64,000 nucleotides of DNA, taken from Acanthopleura granulata. Its lineage: Eukaryota; Mollusca; Polyplacophora; Chitonida; Chitonidae. The first letter of the stretch is position 1, and each line of letters begins with the position of its first letter. The DNA lies in assembly GCA_016165875.1 (NCBI GenBank), contig JABBOT010000004.1, positions 15,935,672 to 15,999,671 on the forward strand, given 5' to 3'. The notes beneath the pieces are model-generated. The model was not told the DNA's origin. It was given only the letters and a program-made list of their open reading frames with translations, and made no database searches. The translations under genes were made by a program, and so were the position numbers. This document shows positions 1 through 13,245 of the stretch, one piece after another.

Positions 1-702
1 CCCATCAAAAGCACAGGAAAAATAATAAACATTTCACGACTATGCAATAAATCAATGTTGAAGCAGGATTAAAAAGTAGTCATCAAAAGTACGGTAATGC
101 ATTTCGTGTAATTAGCAACATTGCCACAGGGCATTCCAGATGATGCAACGATTTGCCCACAGACATTTCATCAATTCGATGAATATACTGTTTCCTTTTT
201 TTTATTTTACACGGGGATATTTGTCCGACTTGTGGTCACATAGGACAATAACAATATCGGTACAACGTTGTTTACTCCAGGTCCTATGTAGACGGTACTT
301 CACAGTTACTACCATGCCCATGGCCTAATAAAGTAGATTGGTAATCAAGAATGTAGGCCCCCTATACCAGCGTTAAGCAGCTCATGCAGGCTTGTGTCGT
401 CAATGTTTGCCTCCATGCTGTAAAATTTCATCGTTAATACTTCACGATGTAATCGCTCTATTTTGTTGCTTAATAACATCAAAGATAATTCTCTTCTTTT
501 CCGACAAAAATGTCATGTGTTCTACGACTTGAATATCTGCTCCGACCTTAACACGGGGCTGGTTTGGTTTACACTGTGAGCCCACTCAAGAACGTTTCAT
601 TTAGGACAGTAGCACTCTCCTGGCTCTTCCTGTATGGGTCAAGTTTGAAGGTTAGACAAACGCAGGGCTTACTTGGAGAATCACCGCGTCTCGAGCTGTA
701 TA
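1..702. other. Non-coding, no gene seen
   Basis: AT-rich unique-looking DNA with no splice-bounded or recognisable reading frame. From about 540 it becomes somewhat more GC-rich up to the SINE at 703. The frames starting near 140 and 564 run without family resemblance, and the second runs into the SINE. Confidence 0.6.
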
Positions 703-924
703 TTTATGCGACAGTAGCCAGCACTGTGGTGCGAGGAAAGTGGATGGAACCCGGGGGAAAACCACGACCAGCCGCAGGTTGCTGGCAGACCTTCATAAAC
801 AGTGCGTTCGGAGAGGAAGCAACCATGAGTCGGGCTTGAACTTACAGCGACTGCATTGGTGAAATCTCCTGGGAGATTACACTGCGTTTATAGGGCACTA
901 ACGACCTCGGCCACGAAGGCCCCG
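703..924 (-). mobile_element. tRNA-derived SINE, family 1, variant lacking the usual 3' block
   Basis: Read on the minus strand it starts with a tRNA-like head (GGCCTTCGTGGCCGAGG...GTTAG). A Pol III B box, GTTCAAGCCC, lies at 832-841. The family body follows (GGTCTGCCAGCAACCTGCGG, then a TTTTCCCCCGGG block) and ends ...CTGTCGCATAAA. The 12-base word TCGAGCTGTATA flanks it at 691-702 and 925-936, a perfect target-site duplication. Because that duplication abuts the end, this copy inserted without the GAAATATTCTTGAGT 3' block seen in other copies. It is either a truncated-tail variant or a separate subfamily. Confidence 0.75.
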
Positions 925-936
925 TCGAGCTGTATA

Positions 937-3900
937 AGCTAACACGCACGAAATCTTCGTAATAGAAATCAGGACACAAGATGGATTTGAAAACAACAGA
1001 GATAAAGTAGGGTTGGAAAATGATTATCTATTGGCCTTACCCGAGTCCAACAGTCTATGTAATTCATTATAAGCCATATACATAAATTATAAAATCAAAT
1101 ATATAGCCGATTAAAAGCTTACCTCCAGACGGAAATCATATAAGCCTAGTTTTCACTGTTATCTATGGCCAGGTATTTAGACATGGTAGATGAAGAGTTT
1201 CACTACAACGTTCTAGTGAAACGTTACATTATAGTAATGCCTGTATATAGCTAGCAAATTGGTGTTCAGCAATTATATTAGATACCACACTTGAGGTAGA
1301 TGTTCAGACCATGAAGGATTGTATTTAAATAACAGCGCCATTCAGGGTAAAATAAAGGCCTATATTAACAAAATAATAAATGACTTACACACAAGAAAAA
1401 TATCACTTAAGATGAATACATTATTTACCGCTAATATAGGTTTAGGCGGAAACGTATTTGTTCAATCTCGGCAGAGCTGGTTAAGTTCAGTTTTATTTAC
1501 TTTTTATATTGATATTTTTTTTTTTTTTTTTAATTTTGATTCATTTATTTAATTTCGGGTTACCGCTGTTTAATAATTTTTTAATAACAAATTGCAATAG
1601 TTAACACGCAAGAATAGGCTATAACAGTTTCGGCAATGGATATTTAAATCTGTTTTAAGCTCTTGTATTTCCCCAGCTTAAACATACATCTGAGTTCAAA
1701 TAGGACTAGCTCACTTCAAAAGCCCCGCCAACCATTATGATCTGGTCTGGCGTGTCATCAGTTTTGCGTATGTAATCGAAGAGGCCCGCAGTAGTTCAGA
1801 ATGGCACAGTACACTGGTACCCTACGTCGGCTCATATAGGCCTACGTCCTCCGGGAAAGCAGCATTATAAGTGGTGGGCGCCGACTTTCGTTCTCGTTTG
1901 AAATCAGTGGTTTTATTTTATTTATCTTTTCTAGAAAGCTTTCTAAATGGGACACAGATGACCTTTCACTCTGAACCGACGTGTCTACTTTTGCTATCAT
2001 GAATACGGTTTTATATCGCCATGGTTTTAATACACTAACTATTGGCAAGGCCAGTGGAATCCTACGTGTGCTCCTGCCAAGCCGGGCATGTTAGAAGATG
2101 GGACATGCAATGAGCTAACGTAGGCACTTTCACTTTGTGCAGCCTGAGTTGTCCCCCTTCACCGGAAACTCTTCGTAATGTGCAATCGCAGGGTCAAATT
2201 TGTGTTTACCGCCGCTGTCATCTGACCCACAGTACCCATGGTTTTTTGTGTCCCATTCTGTGACAGCTGGAATTATGGAATTACCAAATGCAAGGAGAAA
2301 AGATGGTAGGCCCTGTACGCAAGAACTGGGCGACTTGAAGCGACGGTTGCGATCACAAACATATCACAATAATCCAGTTTCAAGGGAGAAAGCGCCGTAC
2401 CACATCAGGTAGGTTTGTCGTACTATAGACCGTACTGTACGCTCCCAATGCATAGCTACGCATTCGGCCTGCGTTTCCACTGCCATAAGCCCACTGTGAT
2501 ATCTGCGATATCATAATACGATATCTACGACTTTTTTTCAGCTACCAACAACGTGGATAAGGATGCAATGTTGTACAGTAGCAATGGTGTGTTGATAGGT
2601 GGAACGGAAGGTTTATTTCAGTGCAATGTTGAAATGCATTGATGTATTGTGGGTATGGAATCACCCCAGTGTACTCCGTGGTACAGAAGGGCGTTTATGG
2701 GAATATTGGACTTTACTGCGTCCCAAGACGCGGGTGGTTAGACGCAAACATGTAACCTACTAAAATCAATTGCTTGAACCCTGTTTTACATTTATTGATG
2801 TACTAGCAGGCGATGATTCGTAATTCAACGATGCTATCCCCTGAACCTAGTCATACGGCCAGCCCGGTACATACCGCAAGATGGTGCATGTTCCCTAAGC
2901 TGGAGGGAACTGCTATAGTGCAGGCTGGCTGGAGGGCTGCTGTAGTCCCGATAAGGCTGTCGTAGAGCTGCGTATTGTTTGCCCTCTACCATGGTATTGT
3001 CCCTATTGTATAATAAGACCGTTATTAATATATTGATCAGCATAATGTTCAGTACAGTATTCTCTATATCTACATTCTGCACTTACACAGAGACAGTGAT
3101 AACCCAATGCTCTCACTCCACCCTTAATTTCAGCACACAGGCTGTATAAAGCTACATAAGTACATGTATCGTGTACCTTGCACACTGATATCATGGTACC
3201 CATGGCATATCAGCATATTATATTTGTATGTATAGATGTGTGCCTATATATGTATGCTCGTATACATGTAGATATGTGGATGCCAGTTAACATCTAGTAG
3301 GTAGCATAACGGTCATGTATAATTCAGTGGTAACCCAAAGCAAGCGCTTGTTGCATGCGTGACAGTACTAGAAGTGATGTAATCCTTATGACATCTGCTC
3401 CTAATGTGTTAGCTTAAGTGTTCACATGTTGACAGATGGTGGAATAGGCTTTTTGTCACTGGACAACCGTTCATATTTACGTGGCGCAAATGAGTGATCA
3501 CAACTCTCTTGGGTGTTTGTCACAAAGATATAATGGATGGCCTGATTTGATTTCACTGAAGATTCCACTCTTGTGGTAACCTGGCCATTGTCAATAGGCC
3601 TAGAACATAATCACCAGTGGCATTAATCCTTCGTATAATTGAATTGACACAGTAATATCTTGGTGCTAATAAATCAAACTATACTTTCATGAAATGGTCT
3701 TGACTTGCCTTGCATCAGTTTTAAATCTGTGTGTTGTTTTCAACATCCATATAATACTAGGTTTATTTAGTACTATATTGATCCAGTTCAAAACAACTGT
3801 TTACTGTCGTAGATCTACATTTATGTGTATTACGTTATCCACAAAGTTGTTGAGTGAACAGATAGACACATTTATTTAGATCATTTACTAAATAAGATTC

Positions 3901-3976
3901 TTCATGTGAAGACTTGTGATAAATGATTATCACAGAGCACATACATATGTACATGTATATAAATAAAATCAAGACC
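937..3976. other. Non-coding DNA; T-run and candidate first exon only
   Basis: This region holds a run of T at about 1516-1530 and the candidate first exon at 2160-2408. From about 3200 it becomes rich in TACATGTA-like words. The short frames on both strands near 2834-3203 overlap each other and show no family features. From about 1740 to 2450 base composition is more balanced and CpGs are more frequent than in the following 60 kb. Confidence 0.5.
2160..2408 (+). other. Candidate promoter-proximal first exon with splice donor
   Basis: This stretch is less AT-rich than what follows and has several CpGs. An ETS-type site, ACCGGAAAC, lies at about 2161-2169. An open frame from about 2200 runs to a good splice donor, CAG|GTAGGT, with the last exon base at 2408. 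It could be a non-coding or coding first exon of a + strand gene, possibly the SARM1-like gene whose coding exon is at 63690. Nothing in the sequence proves the link, and the encoded peptide is not recognisable. Donor-like words of this quality also occur by chance. Confidence 0.25.
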
Positions 3977-3988
3977 TTATTAAAGTAA

Positions 3989-4245
3989 CCGTGGGCGTTT
4001 GTGGCTCAGCTAGCACAGCGCAATAACCCAGAAGCCTCCCACCAGTGCGGGAGTGATGAGTTCAAGTCCAGCTCATGCTGGCTTCCTCTCTGGCCGCACA
4101 CGGGACGGTCTGTCATCAACCTGCGGATGGTTGTGGGTTTCCCCCGGTTTCTGCCCGGTTTCCTCTCACCATAATGCTGGCTGTCGTCATTTAATTGAAA
4201 TATTCTTGAGTATGGCGTAAAACACCAATCCAAAAAATAGATGAA
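3989..4245 (+). mobile_element. Full-length tRNA-derived SINE, family 1
   Basis: The head contains an A-box-like TGGCTCAGCTAG near 4002 and a B box, GTTCAAGTCC, at 4060-4069. The body has CTGCGGATGG, GTGGGTTTCCCCCGG and CCATAATGCTGG blocks. The 3' end is GAAATATTCTTGAGTATGGC plus AAAACACCAAT with a short A-rich tail. The direct repeat TTATTAAAGTAA at 3977-3988 and 4246-4257 is a perfect 12-base target-site duplication that fixes both ends. This is the best reference copy of the family in the window. The minus-strand frame through it is a repeat shadow. Confidence 0.85.
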
Positions 4246-4257
4246 TTATTAAAGTAA

Positions 4258-7200
4258 ACTGTTTCGCTATTCATGTGGTAGCTCGTCAGACTTTTTTTGA
4301 AATTTAAAGATTGACCCTTTTATAGATCTAGCTTGCTTTAAGTGTCCTATAACGGACAATCATATGGTTATAAATTTATTTTCTTATACAGACCCTGGAT
4401 AGATTTATTTTCTTACACAAACCGTGGACAAAATTTACTTTTACATACATTTGTATATATTGTCTCTGTTTCTGGTATCAGGAGCACATTTACCTCTAGT
4501 GTTGAGCAGTGGTGCAGTTTGTATAGATTGATCCCATAAGGTTGAAAGTGTGGTAATTTTGTATATCCAGCATGATGCACTATATACATGTATCTATAGG
4601 TAAGTAGTTGCCTGGATTATGTTCAACTTGAAATCCACCTTATAGCAAGTGGAACTGTGTGACATCTTATCTTTGTCACATCTGTTGAGGAATCAGTATT
4701 GATGCCAGATCATGCCATCAAATTTAAGGTAACACAGTGGTTACATTGATTTGTTTCAGATTGTAGTGAGGTCTTCGAATGTTACATAGTTTGTGATAAA
4801 GCAGGCCCAAAGACGTATAACTGTGTATATTCTGATTGTATTAGACCCGGTTATATAGGACCTGCTGTACTGTGATCAGTACTTTTGTTCACATTGCCAG
4901 TTGACATTTTCTCTAAATGTGTCAAAAGCATCATATGAATACTATTTGATTATGTTACTACTTGCTATAAGCTGAAAGTATTCTTGTCCCTAGTCCCTAC
5001 ATGTACACTAATATCACTAAACCCAATATGGTGTGTGTGATCTGAAAGATGTCCATTGCATGTATGTCCATGGTACCTAACACCCAAGGTGCCATTTTTA
5101 AAGAAGTAATCGGTCCCATAGTTCATAATTGCCTCGCAAGTCTCCATGCACAAATCTATAAATGGTGCACGAAGAGCTGGAGTGACATTTTTTGCTATCT
5201 TAGTGGTTCAGGGGTTAGTGTGAATTACTAACTAGCTCTTGAAGCAGCCTTGATCCCTGTGTAATGGTGAATTACATCCCAGGACTTACACTACAGTGTG
5301 AGTGATTTAAGCAAACATGAATGTGTACATCTAGGCCTTGGCCTAAACTGTTGGTGTACATCTGTTGGCTGCTTTGCCAGCATGCACAAAGCAGTATTAC
5401 CGACTTGTGTGGCATGGGGCCTATTCTAGTGATAAAGATGATGTGGCAGTTAATGTCTGAAATGCAAGGAAGACACTTTGTAGGTGGCACCAATAGTGCC
5501 TTTTGATGACATATGTCTTTTATATTTTTTAGATTTAGCACAGTATGCAGTATGTACTCTAGATGGTTAGTTCTTCTTTGGTTAGTACCATTTAAACCAA
5601 AAGTACATGTGCACTTGGATGTATACATAGGTTGATAAACAAGTTTGGAGGTTTGTCTTTTTGTTTTTGTTTTTTTTTAATCTGAAAAGATACTGAAGGA
5701 AAAAGGCATTTGTATCCCCAACACCAGTTCTAATGTGCAATCTGACATGCACTGCATACCACCTTTCTGTTACGAAACTATGCACCTACATATACCCTAA
5801 CGAGGCTAGTTTATCTTTGAAGACCTCCTGCTTTTGATGATTGCCTTTCATGGATGAAATAGATGGTCACGGATTGCGCAGCAGCATGCTGCTGGAATTA
5901 TTTGATGACAACCTGAGATACGTCAACCTCCAGTGTAACCTCCAATGTGGCATTCAAGAAATAGCTCTCATGTTATTGTATCCGCAGGAATCTCTCAAGA
6001 ATAAAGTTCAAACTCCAAATTCTTCTACAGTCAATTCTGTTAAATACTTGTAGTTTTGAAACTTAATTCCTTAATATGTAGGGGTAAAGATAAAGGGCTG
6101 AATTACATCAATGAATTTATGTAATTATTGGTCTCTATATTTATTTACTCTCTTGGTATTTGTTAAAGTTGCACCACATCTTCATTTAGTTAGACTACAG
6201 TGTTAAATGCATAAAAATATCCAAGTCCACAAGGATGGTTTTGCCAATAAGATGAAGAAGCAGTGCACATTAAAGTATGTGCAGTAAGCATGGTGGAAAT
6301 GAAATCAATTTATGTACATTCAGGATTGGAGGTAAAGTTGCCTTTTCAGGTTTGTTGTGAATCTTTCATTTTACCTGTGATGCTGTGATAGCCCCAAATG
6401 CCCCTGTAATGAAGGTACTGCAAACACATGTTAAAGAGGGCCACTTTTTCTGTGGAAATAGAACTGTTCTGTTTGCTATTGTTCTCCTTTGATTGCCTGT
6501 AATGAAGTACTGCAATATTACATTGGATTTTTCACGGTAATGAATGAAATTGTTGGAGGTCTAGATAGTTGGCTTGAAATCTCAGTGTGTGCACAATAAT
6601 GTACCAATTTGCCTCTAGTCCTCATAACAAGTTCTTAGTGTTGTCCTTCTAGCCAGAAGAAGCTGTTGTTCCATTACCATTAGGATACATCCTGTAAGGG
6701 CTGGGGATTTGCTGGTTAGATTGTACCGGATATGAAACCGTTTACAGGTAACTGCTTAATGTTCGTAGCATTAAACGAAATTCATTGTTAAGAGACAATG
6801 GATGTAAATGGTTTGTGGACCACTGGCTGAGACAGGCGCTGTGCATTTCTAAGCCCATTGCCATGTCTTAGTCATCAGTGTGCTGGTACCAGTAAATCCA
6901 ATAGTGAATCGTAGTAGACACTGACTCACTGGGTTACCTTAGCCAGGCTTAGTCTGTTGAGCTCCAACCCTTTTAGCATCAAGCTCATGCCGACCAGTAT
7001 CAGGTTGTAGTCACTCGTACAACTGTTGACCAAGGTAAAAGGTTTTCTGGAACGAGATGAAGCCCCAATCCTTCGCCATCCTTGCCTCCAGTCCTAATAT
7101 TAGTATCGACTTAGGTTTGGTGCACTTTGCGCTGAAAATCCACTAGTTAAGTAGTACTGTCGTCAGCAAGCTGGGCTGGATTATGGAAAAGGGAATGCTA

Positions 7201-10200
7201 GAGCTAAAAGGGGGAATCGAGTCTATATTTTCCATCCATCATGACAGTAATGTATTTTGTAGCTGTGAAAAATGAGTCACTTGATAAAAAGCATGATCTC
7301 TTATTAATGTTGTCAATATTTTCCCCAGCCGTGTCCCCTGATGATGCTCTCACCCTGCAGCCTGTTATAGAGACCCATAACTAGCCCACTAAATGGCGCC
7401 CCAACGTAACTGGATGTGATCAATGGGATATTGTAGATTACTAATTGTCTCACCACTGTTTGGCTGGTGTTAAAATCAGTGACAGCATTAGATGCCAGAC
7501 TATCACTGAATGATGATGGGCACAAGTTTACGTGCGATCCATGGGCAATCCTCGGTTTTCGCACATCAGACGGAATAATTGTGTGAACAGCGGAAGATAG
7601 AAATATGCTCACATGTACCACACTTGCAGAAACTAATGGAGTTGTGTTGATGGTGATTAGGTAGTATATAGCATTATGGAACATGACAAAATGCGGAATT
7701 ACTGCCTCAGCTCTAGCCTGTGGCGAATGGTTGATGTACGTGTTTAAAGCCAGTGATATGTGTGGACAACATGATCTGATAAGACAAGGATAAGAACAGG
7801 CTAGATGTGCGTGCACATCTATGACACATATAGTGTGTGCCAGGTGGAATACATGTATACCTTTTTGTCAGCATTATTTTCAGTCGTTTTCCCTGAAGCT
7901 GTGAGCATATGACAGTATGTAGATACATGTACATACATGTGCCATCACCTTTGTGTAATCTAGACAGCTAAATTTTTTAATCAAATTTCTCTAATCTTAT
8001 TTGCTTCAAAAATTCTACATGTAGAAAACTGTCCCAGCCTATCTAGCCCAGTAACGTAGTAATCTTGAAATGGCAGCAAAATTATTTATTTTCTTTTTCC
8101 ACAATATCATGCTTTCAAGCACTCACAGATTGCTGAGCTCAAACGGAAGTCGCAGCTTTCATATATATAGATGAACATGTACCAGTTATGTAAAATAAAT
8201 AAAGAAATACAGGGAATATAGATGACATAAGTTGCCATCTAGTTGCCCTGTACTGTACATATATGTTTGAAGACTCTAAAGGCTAAGACTCGAACTGGTT
8301 GGAATGCTTCTTTCGACTGTCATTTTATGGTTCAGCCTTGAAGACTGATACCCTGTATCTTGATTGCCTGGTCTGGCGATGGTTGGAAATTTGTCGCCTA
8401 CAGCCCAAAGCACTTGGAATCCCGACAACTTTTTTGTGTTGATATATTGAGCAACTGAAGTTATTGGTTCAGTGGCTCTGCAGATTGCTACTGCTTTGAT
8501 TATCCTTACAAGCCTTTTAAAATTTTCATCTCGTCAAATTTCAGTGTTTGAATCACATATGGAATATATACATGGTTATTATTTGTACTGTTGAAATGTA
8601 CAGGTATGTAACTGATGAATAGTTTGACGAGAGAAATGTGGTGTAACTGTTACTGGAATATCAACTTATTTGTCTTCAGTGTTCAGTGAAGCTCAGATAA
8701 TGTAGTAGTACATGTAGGTTTTTTATATCACCTTTACAGGTTGATCCACAGTCCATGTTAAACTAAGCCGTTTCAAGTGCTTTTCCAGCAAGGCCAAACT
8801 AATTAATATGTGTGATAACTAGAAGTACATGTACGTGTACATTGAGTCTCAAGATAAGATGAAAGGCGGTTAAAGGATACCTGTACGTTGTGTATTGTGA
8901 AATTATTTCATTACAATGGCTTATGTATTTGTCCGTTGTGTCACGAACATGTATCTTGCAGCCTGTGTTAATATCTTTCATCATAAGCCAGCTCAATTGC
9001 TGAACAAGTTTTCTTTGGGAAAATTGATTTTCCATGTCCACAACCAAGGACAAGTTTGTTATATTTGGTTTAGGCTGGCATTGTAGCACTTTCAGTGGTT
9101 TGATTTACCTTGACTTTCTGCCATTGTGTCTGGCATGTGGAAGGATGTTGCTATGTTAAATGACCAGGCAAGGTTCTCTTTGGCAACCAGCCCAGAAGGC
9201 TTTGAAGGCAACACTCATTTGTGTTGTTGTGATGAACAATGGTACAGGAGTAATGCCATGTCATAAATCTACAAGGGAAAACCAAGCAGTGAATAGTTTA
9301 ACAGGATTATATCCCATGACTGAAAACCACGTAGATATATGTACACTTACATATACAAGTCATATCGAGTGATCAGCATGAATTTACCTCTGTTTTGCAA
9401 TATATGTACATGTGGTAAACTTTTTTAGCTTTTTGAATACTGTGATAAATTTGTAATCCTACATCCTCTCCCAATCATATATTCTGTATATAGTCTATGT
9501 AGCCTGTGCAAAAATAACCCTGAGATTATTAAAGTTCTCAAAATTCTCCAAAAGCATGTCAAATGGTACCGCCTTTGTGAAAATTTACATTTCAAGAGAG
9601 TAATAATTTTGTAATCAGTGCACCTGCACGTAATTAATTCCAAGTAAACCCACAAATTAGAAAATGTTTTTTAAGACATACTCCAGTACTGAAACTTATA
9701 CATTTAAAGAAGGAATAAAGAATAAGGATGGTGATGAGCTAGGTGGATTTTCTAGATTATATCCAGTTTTCAGGAACCAATATCTCTTTTACGAGCTTTG
9801 GAGGATCATACAGAGACTTTTTTTTTTCTCTTCCAGTTTTACTGGACATGAAGTCATACAAGAGCACCTGATCATATGAAAGAGAACAGTCAAGTAACCA
9901 CACAAATGACTACATGTGTATGCTTAGCTGCAAAAATTTCCTCAAGTGATGTTACATGTATATACATTTATGTTCACGTATCTGGCTCATTCATTGTCAG
10001 GAATATTCTCAAGTTCTGTATTATTAAAGGCAAATTGCACAGAAATTTGCAAGGTTTTGTGTTTGAAGTCACTTCAATAATACCCCTTAAACCTTGTTAT
10101 ATGTACACATGTATATATATCATTAATCTTTTCAAACAATGGCGCCAGCCCTATACAGCTTTCTTCATATGATTTTAGAAACTCAGGCGGGTTTATCTCT

Positions 10201-11115
10201 CGGCTGAAATAGCTTTTAACCGATCCCAATGGTGATGTATTTGTATGTCTGCCCGGCTTATTCTCAATGTTTTTAGACGAATTATACAATAAGTCTTGAC
10301 AGCCTTTGGAAGATGAACATAGAAAAAAAAACTTTCCTTCACAGCTTTCATTGATTAAAAAAACAATTAGGCTGACATTTTTATCAGTGGCTGTTGTTTT
10401 TTTGGACTTTCTCCAACCATGAGACACTTGTATTGGAGCGTAAATTGCAAAGCCTTGTTAAGTTAAAAATTCTTATTTTTTTGTAACGTCTGCCGCATGT
10501 GTTTATCACCCTCTAATGCTTTAGAATGACTTTTAATGCTATGGTAAATGGCTGTTCTCTCTCTAAAGTCAAAAACTCACCATTTGGCATTTTCCCATCA
10601 ATGTGTGGGCTGCTTCAGACTGATTCTGTACAAAATGGGCAAAAGATGTAAAAAGGGTAAACTGCAGTTAAGTCACATCTGTGTAGATAGGCCCACAAAT
10701 GATAGAGAAAGAAAGCAGAAATACATGTACACATAATTGGGATACATGTACATCTAAGTATGTATGAATTCAAAAAAGTTTAGACCATGTTCAAGATTTT
10801 TATGTTTGCTGTATGTACATTTAAGTGACCCATGTACATGTACTTTAAAGGTTATTTCTTTTTTCTCTGACATATTCAGCTTTGAAAAATTGCCATGTTC
10901 GTTCTAACCTCTATGAAATTCAGCCTTTTTCTGATTTTTTTGAGCATACTGTATCAGTTGTTTGACTTATTTCTGAAGTAATTTCTAATTGATGTTTTCT
11001 TTACTTCAAAGGCTTCTATATTTTTATTTCTCTGTTCTTATTATTCAGAGGATCAGCACATTTAAATTTGTAATTTTAGGTTTAATTTGTATACTCTTCC
11101 TTCTTCTCTATGCAG
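4258..11115. other. Non-coding DNA, no gene supported
   Basis: AT-rich sequence with many TACATGTA/ACATGTAC words. No splice-bounded exon or domain is recognisable. The longest frame in the whole window (167 codons, minus strand, 7313-7816) lies here. It has a non-ATG start and no family resemblance, and is treated under findings. Poly-T and poly-A runs are short. No SINE was seen between 4258 and 11115. Confidence 0.5.
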
Positions 11116-11290
11116 GACGTTTTTAAGGATCATATTATGCAGGCAGCCATTCGAAACATGTATTTCTCCTGTTGAGATATTAGTCATAAATGCATATCAG
11201 ACATCATCAGTTGAAAGAAGAAACCATATTGCAAGAGTTCAATGTGATGTGTCAATGGAAAGTTGGTATGATTGTAGAAAACAGTTCTAT
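11116..11290 (+). other. Weak candidate internal exon
   Basis: A good acceptor (CTTCCTTCTTCTCTATGCAG) ends at 11115, and the segment stays open for 58 codons to a consensus donor, TAT|GTGAGT, at 11290/11291. The peptide includes SSVERRNHIARVQCDVSMES, which looks compositionally like protein but matches no family I know. A second frame from the same acceptor also reads plausibly for 19 codons before a stop, so the coding signal is ambiguous. It could be a real exon, a cryptic exon or coincidence. Confidence 0.2.
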
Positions 11291-12999
11291 GTGAGTGATT
11301 CTATTAAAATTTGAAACTTTTTCCTTTTTTTTCAAGAAATAATTTTTCCTTAATCTGTAGCTAAGTACATTCACTTGATACATGTTTACCACAGGTTTGT
11401 GTGGTTTTGAATTTTGCTCACAAGTGTGTATATTTCACATCTGTGACTTAAAAGGTCTAACACCCCTCAAGGGGAGAAATTTGGTCAAGTTTATTTTTAT
11501 TTTACATTCTTAATATTCATTCTCCTATCTTTCTTCTCACTTAAAGATGAAAACCAAATTGGAATTGTAAATGTGGTGAATTTGACAAAAGGTATAACAT
11601 GTTGCGAACAGAGGCAGTTGTGCTTTTTTAGTTCCCACTGATCAGGGGGATTAGTGGGTTACCTGCTGTGAATAGACACGCCTCTGATAAATATGCATTG
11701 CCTCCTGCTGTAAACTGTGCCTGGTTGCTGGTGCAGACTATTTAAGCACACCTATTAACTAAAACAACAACCTTACTCACAGAACCAAGGTGCCATTAGG
11801 GGAGGGGTTGATAAACACATTCTAGCAGGTTTTGCTCAGAAATGTCAAAATAAAACACCAATTTACACTTTTATGGAGCAAGACAAGTTTTAAAATATAA
11901 CATGAGTAGGTTGATTTGTTTACATTTTAACTGGAGGCAGGACAATTCTTGATGAAAATTACTTTGCAAACAAATTAATGACGAATTTTGTCACACATAA
12001 TGCACCTCCAGACATTTTAGTCTTTTTCTCCCTTTCTATTTTTATGACGATTGTATGGTGAAATACTTTTATTTGTTGTTATTTTTCAAAGTAATGCCAT
12101 GAAACTTGACACACATGTAGCTAAATACATATGCTAAAAAATGGTCTCACAAATTTTTGCTTTCTTTTTTAGTTTTATATATATTCGTAACATAACATCA
12201 AAGATTAAAGTTTTAACTTTAAACTCAGAACAATCTAAGATGAATATTAAAAATCTGTTGGACAGTTTCTTAGGTTAAATAATAAATTATTCACGTAGGG
12301 AAAAAAAATGGAAAAATTTTTAAAATTGGCCAAAAAATAGCATTTTGAAAAACAGCTCCAACTTTTTTAAAACTTTCTCTTTATTTTAATCATTAAAGTT
12401 AGGTAAATTTGAAAAGCTTTTTGGATATCAGCAGTCGTTTGGCTTTCAGAAAATATACATATGATCAATAATTTGGGCTACACAAGGCCAAATGTGAAAT
12501 TTTTGTTTGCAAGGGGTTCTTGTATCCTTAATATATTTATCATTTCTTTAGTGTGAAAGTAATATTTTTTCACTATAAATGCATTTTGTACAAGTAAAGC
12601 TGTATGAAGATAACACTCAACTGGAAAAAGAAATATCCTTTCCATTGGCTCAAACTGTAGTGCATTACATGTACATTAGATGTATATAATGCCTTGAGAG
12701 AAAAAATAAAATTTTGACAGAAAGTCATTTAGGTTTAATACCATATGAAGCAATATTTTGCAAACCTGTTATATCAACTGATAAAAAGCTACATTGGTTC
12801 AGTGGCAGCAAAATTGTCAGTCAAATAGCTTTTCATGGGGAAGATTTCTTATGACTTATGTAATTTTGTAGGAATTGGTGTTTGCTTTATTCTTGCGTGC
12901 CCATTACAACCAGATTTAGCCTCTTTTCGCTCTTTTGTCAATATTTCCAACTATGTAATTTTGTTCAAATACGGCAGTAATGCATATTTTATCTTGTTA
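11291..12999. other. AT-rich non-coding DNA
   Basis: Strongly AT-rich sequence with no gene or recognised element. The part from about 11640 to 11830 is more balanced in composition and could be an old transposon remnant, but I could not find its ends. Confidence 0.5.
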
Positions 13000-13245
13000 G
13001 TGTTATGTATGGTAGCTTGGGAATGCATAGATTTAAAAGAAAGATGCGCCCCCCTACTTGTAAGATCAAAATCGCTTTCCCTTATCTGTCAAAGTAACAC
13101 AGGGCAAGAACTCAGTATTTAAGTGTTGTGTGTTGTAGCATGGGAATGCATAGATTTAAGAGTAAGATGCGCTCCTCTACTTGTGAGATCCAAATCGCTT
13201 TCCCTTATCTACCAAAGCAACACAGGGCAAGAACTCAGTATTTTT
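13000..13245 (+). repeat. Direct tandem duplication, two 123-bp units
   Basis: Unit 1 runs 13000-13122 and unit 2 13123-13245. Both contain GGGAATGCATAGATTTAA, ATCGCTTTCCCTTATCT and ACACAGGGCAAGAACTCAGT in the same order and spacing. The units differ at roughly one base in eight by eye. Only two units are present, so this is a local duplication rather than a satellite. The open frame through unit 1 (12835-13122) shows no domain. Confidence 0.85.

Noticed and set aside
4006..4233. Minus-strand 75-codon frame
   Set aside because: It lies entirely inside a SINE with a target-site duplication and reads its antisense strand.
5841..6053. 70-codon frame with a protein-like start (FMDEIDGHGLRSS)
   Set aside because: It opens at TTG, has no acceptor at its left edge and matches no domain I know. 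The composition may be chance.
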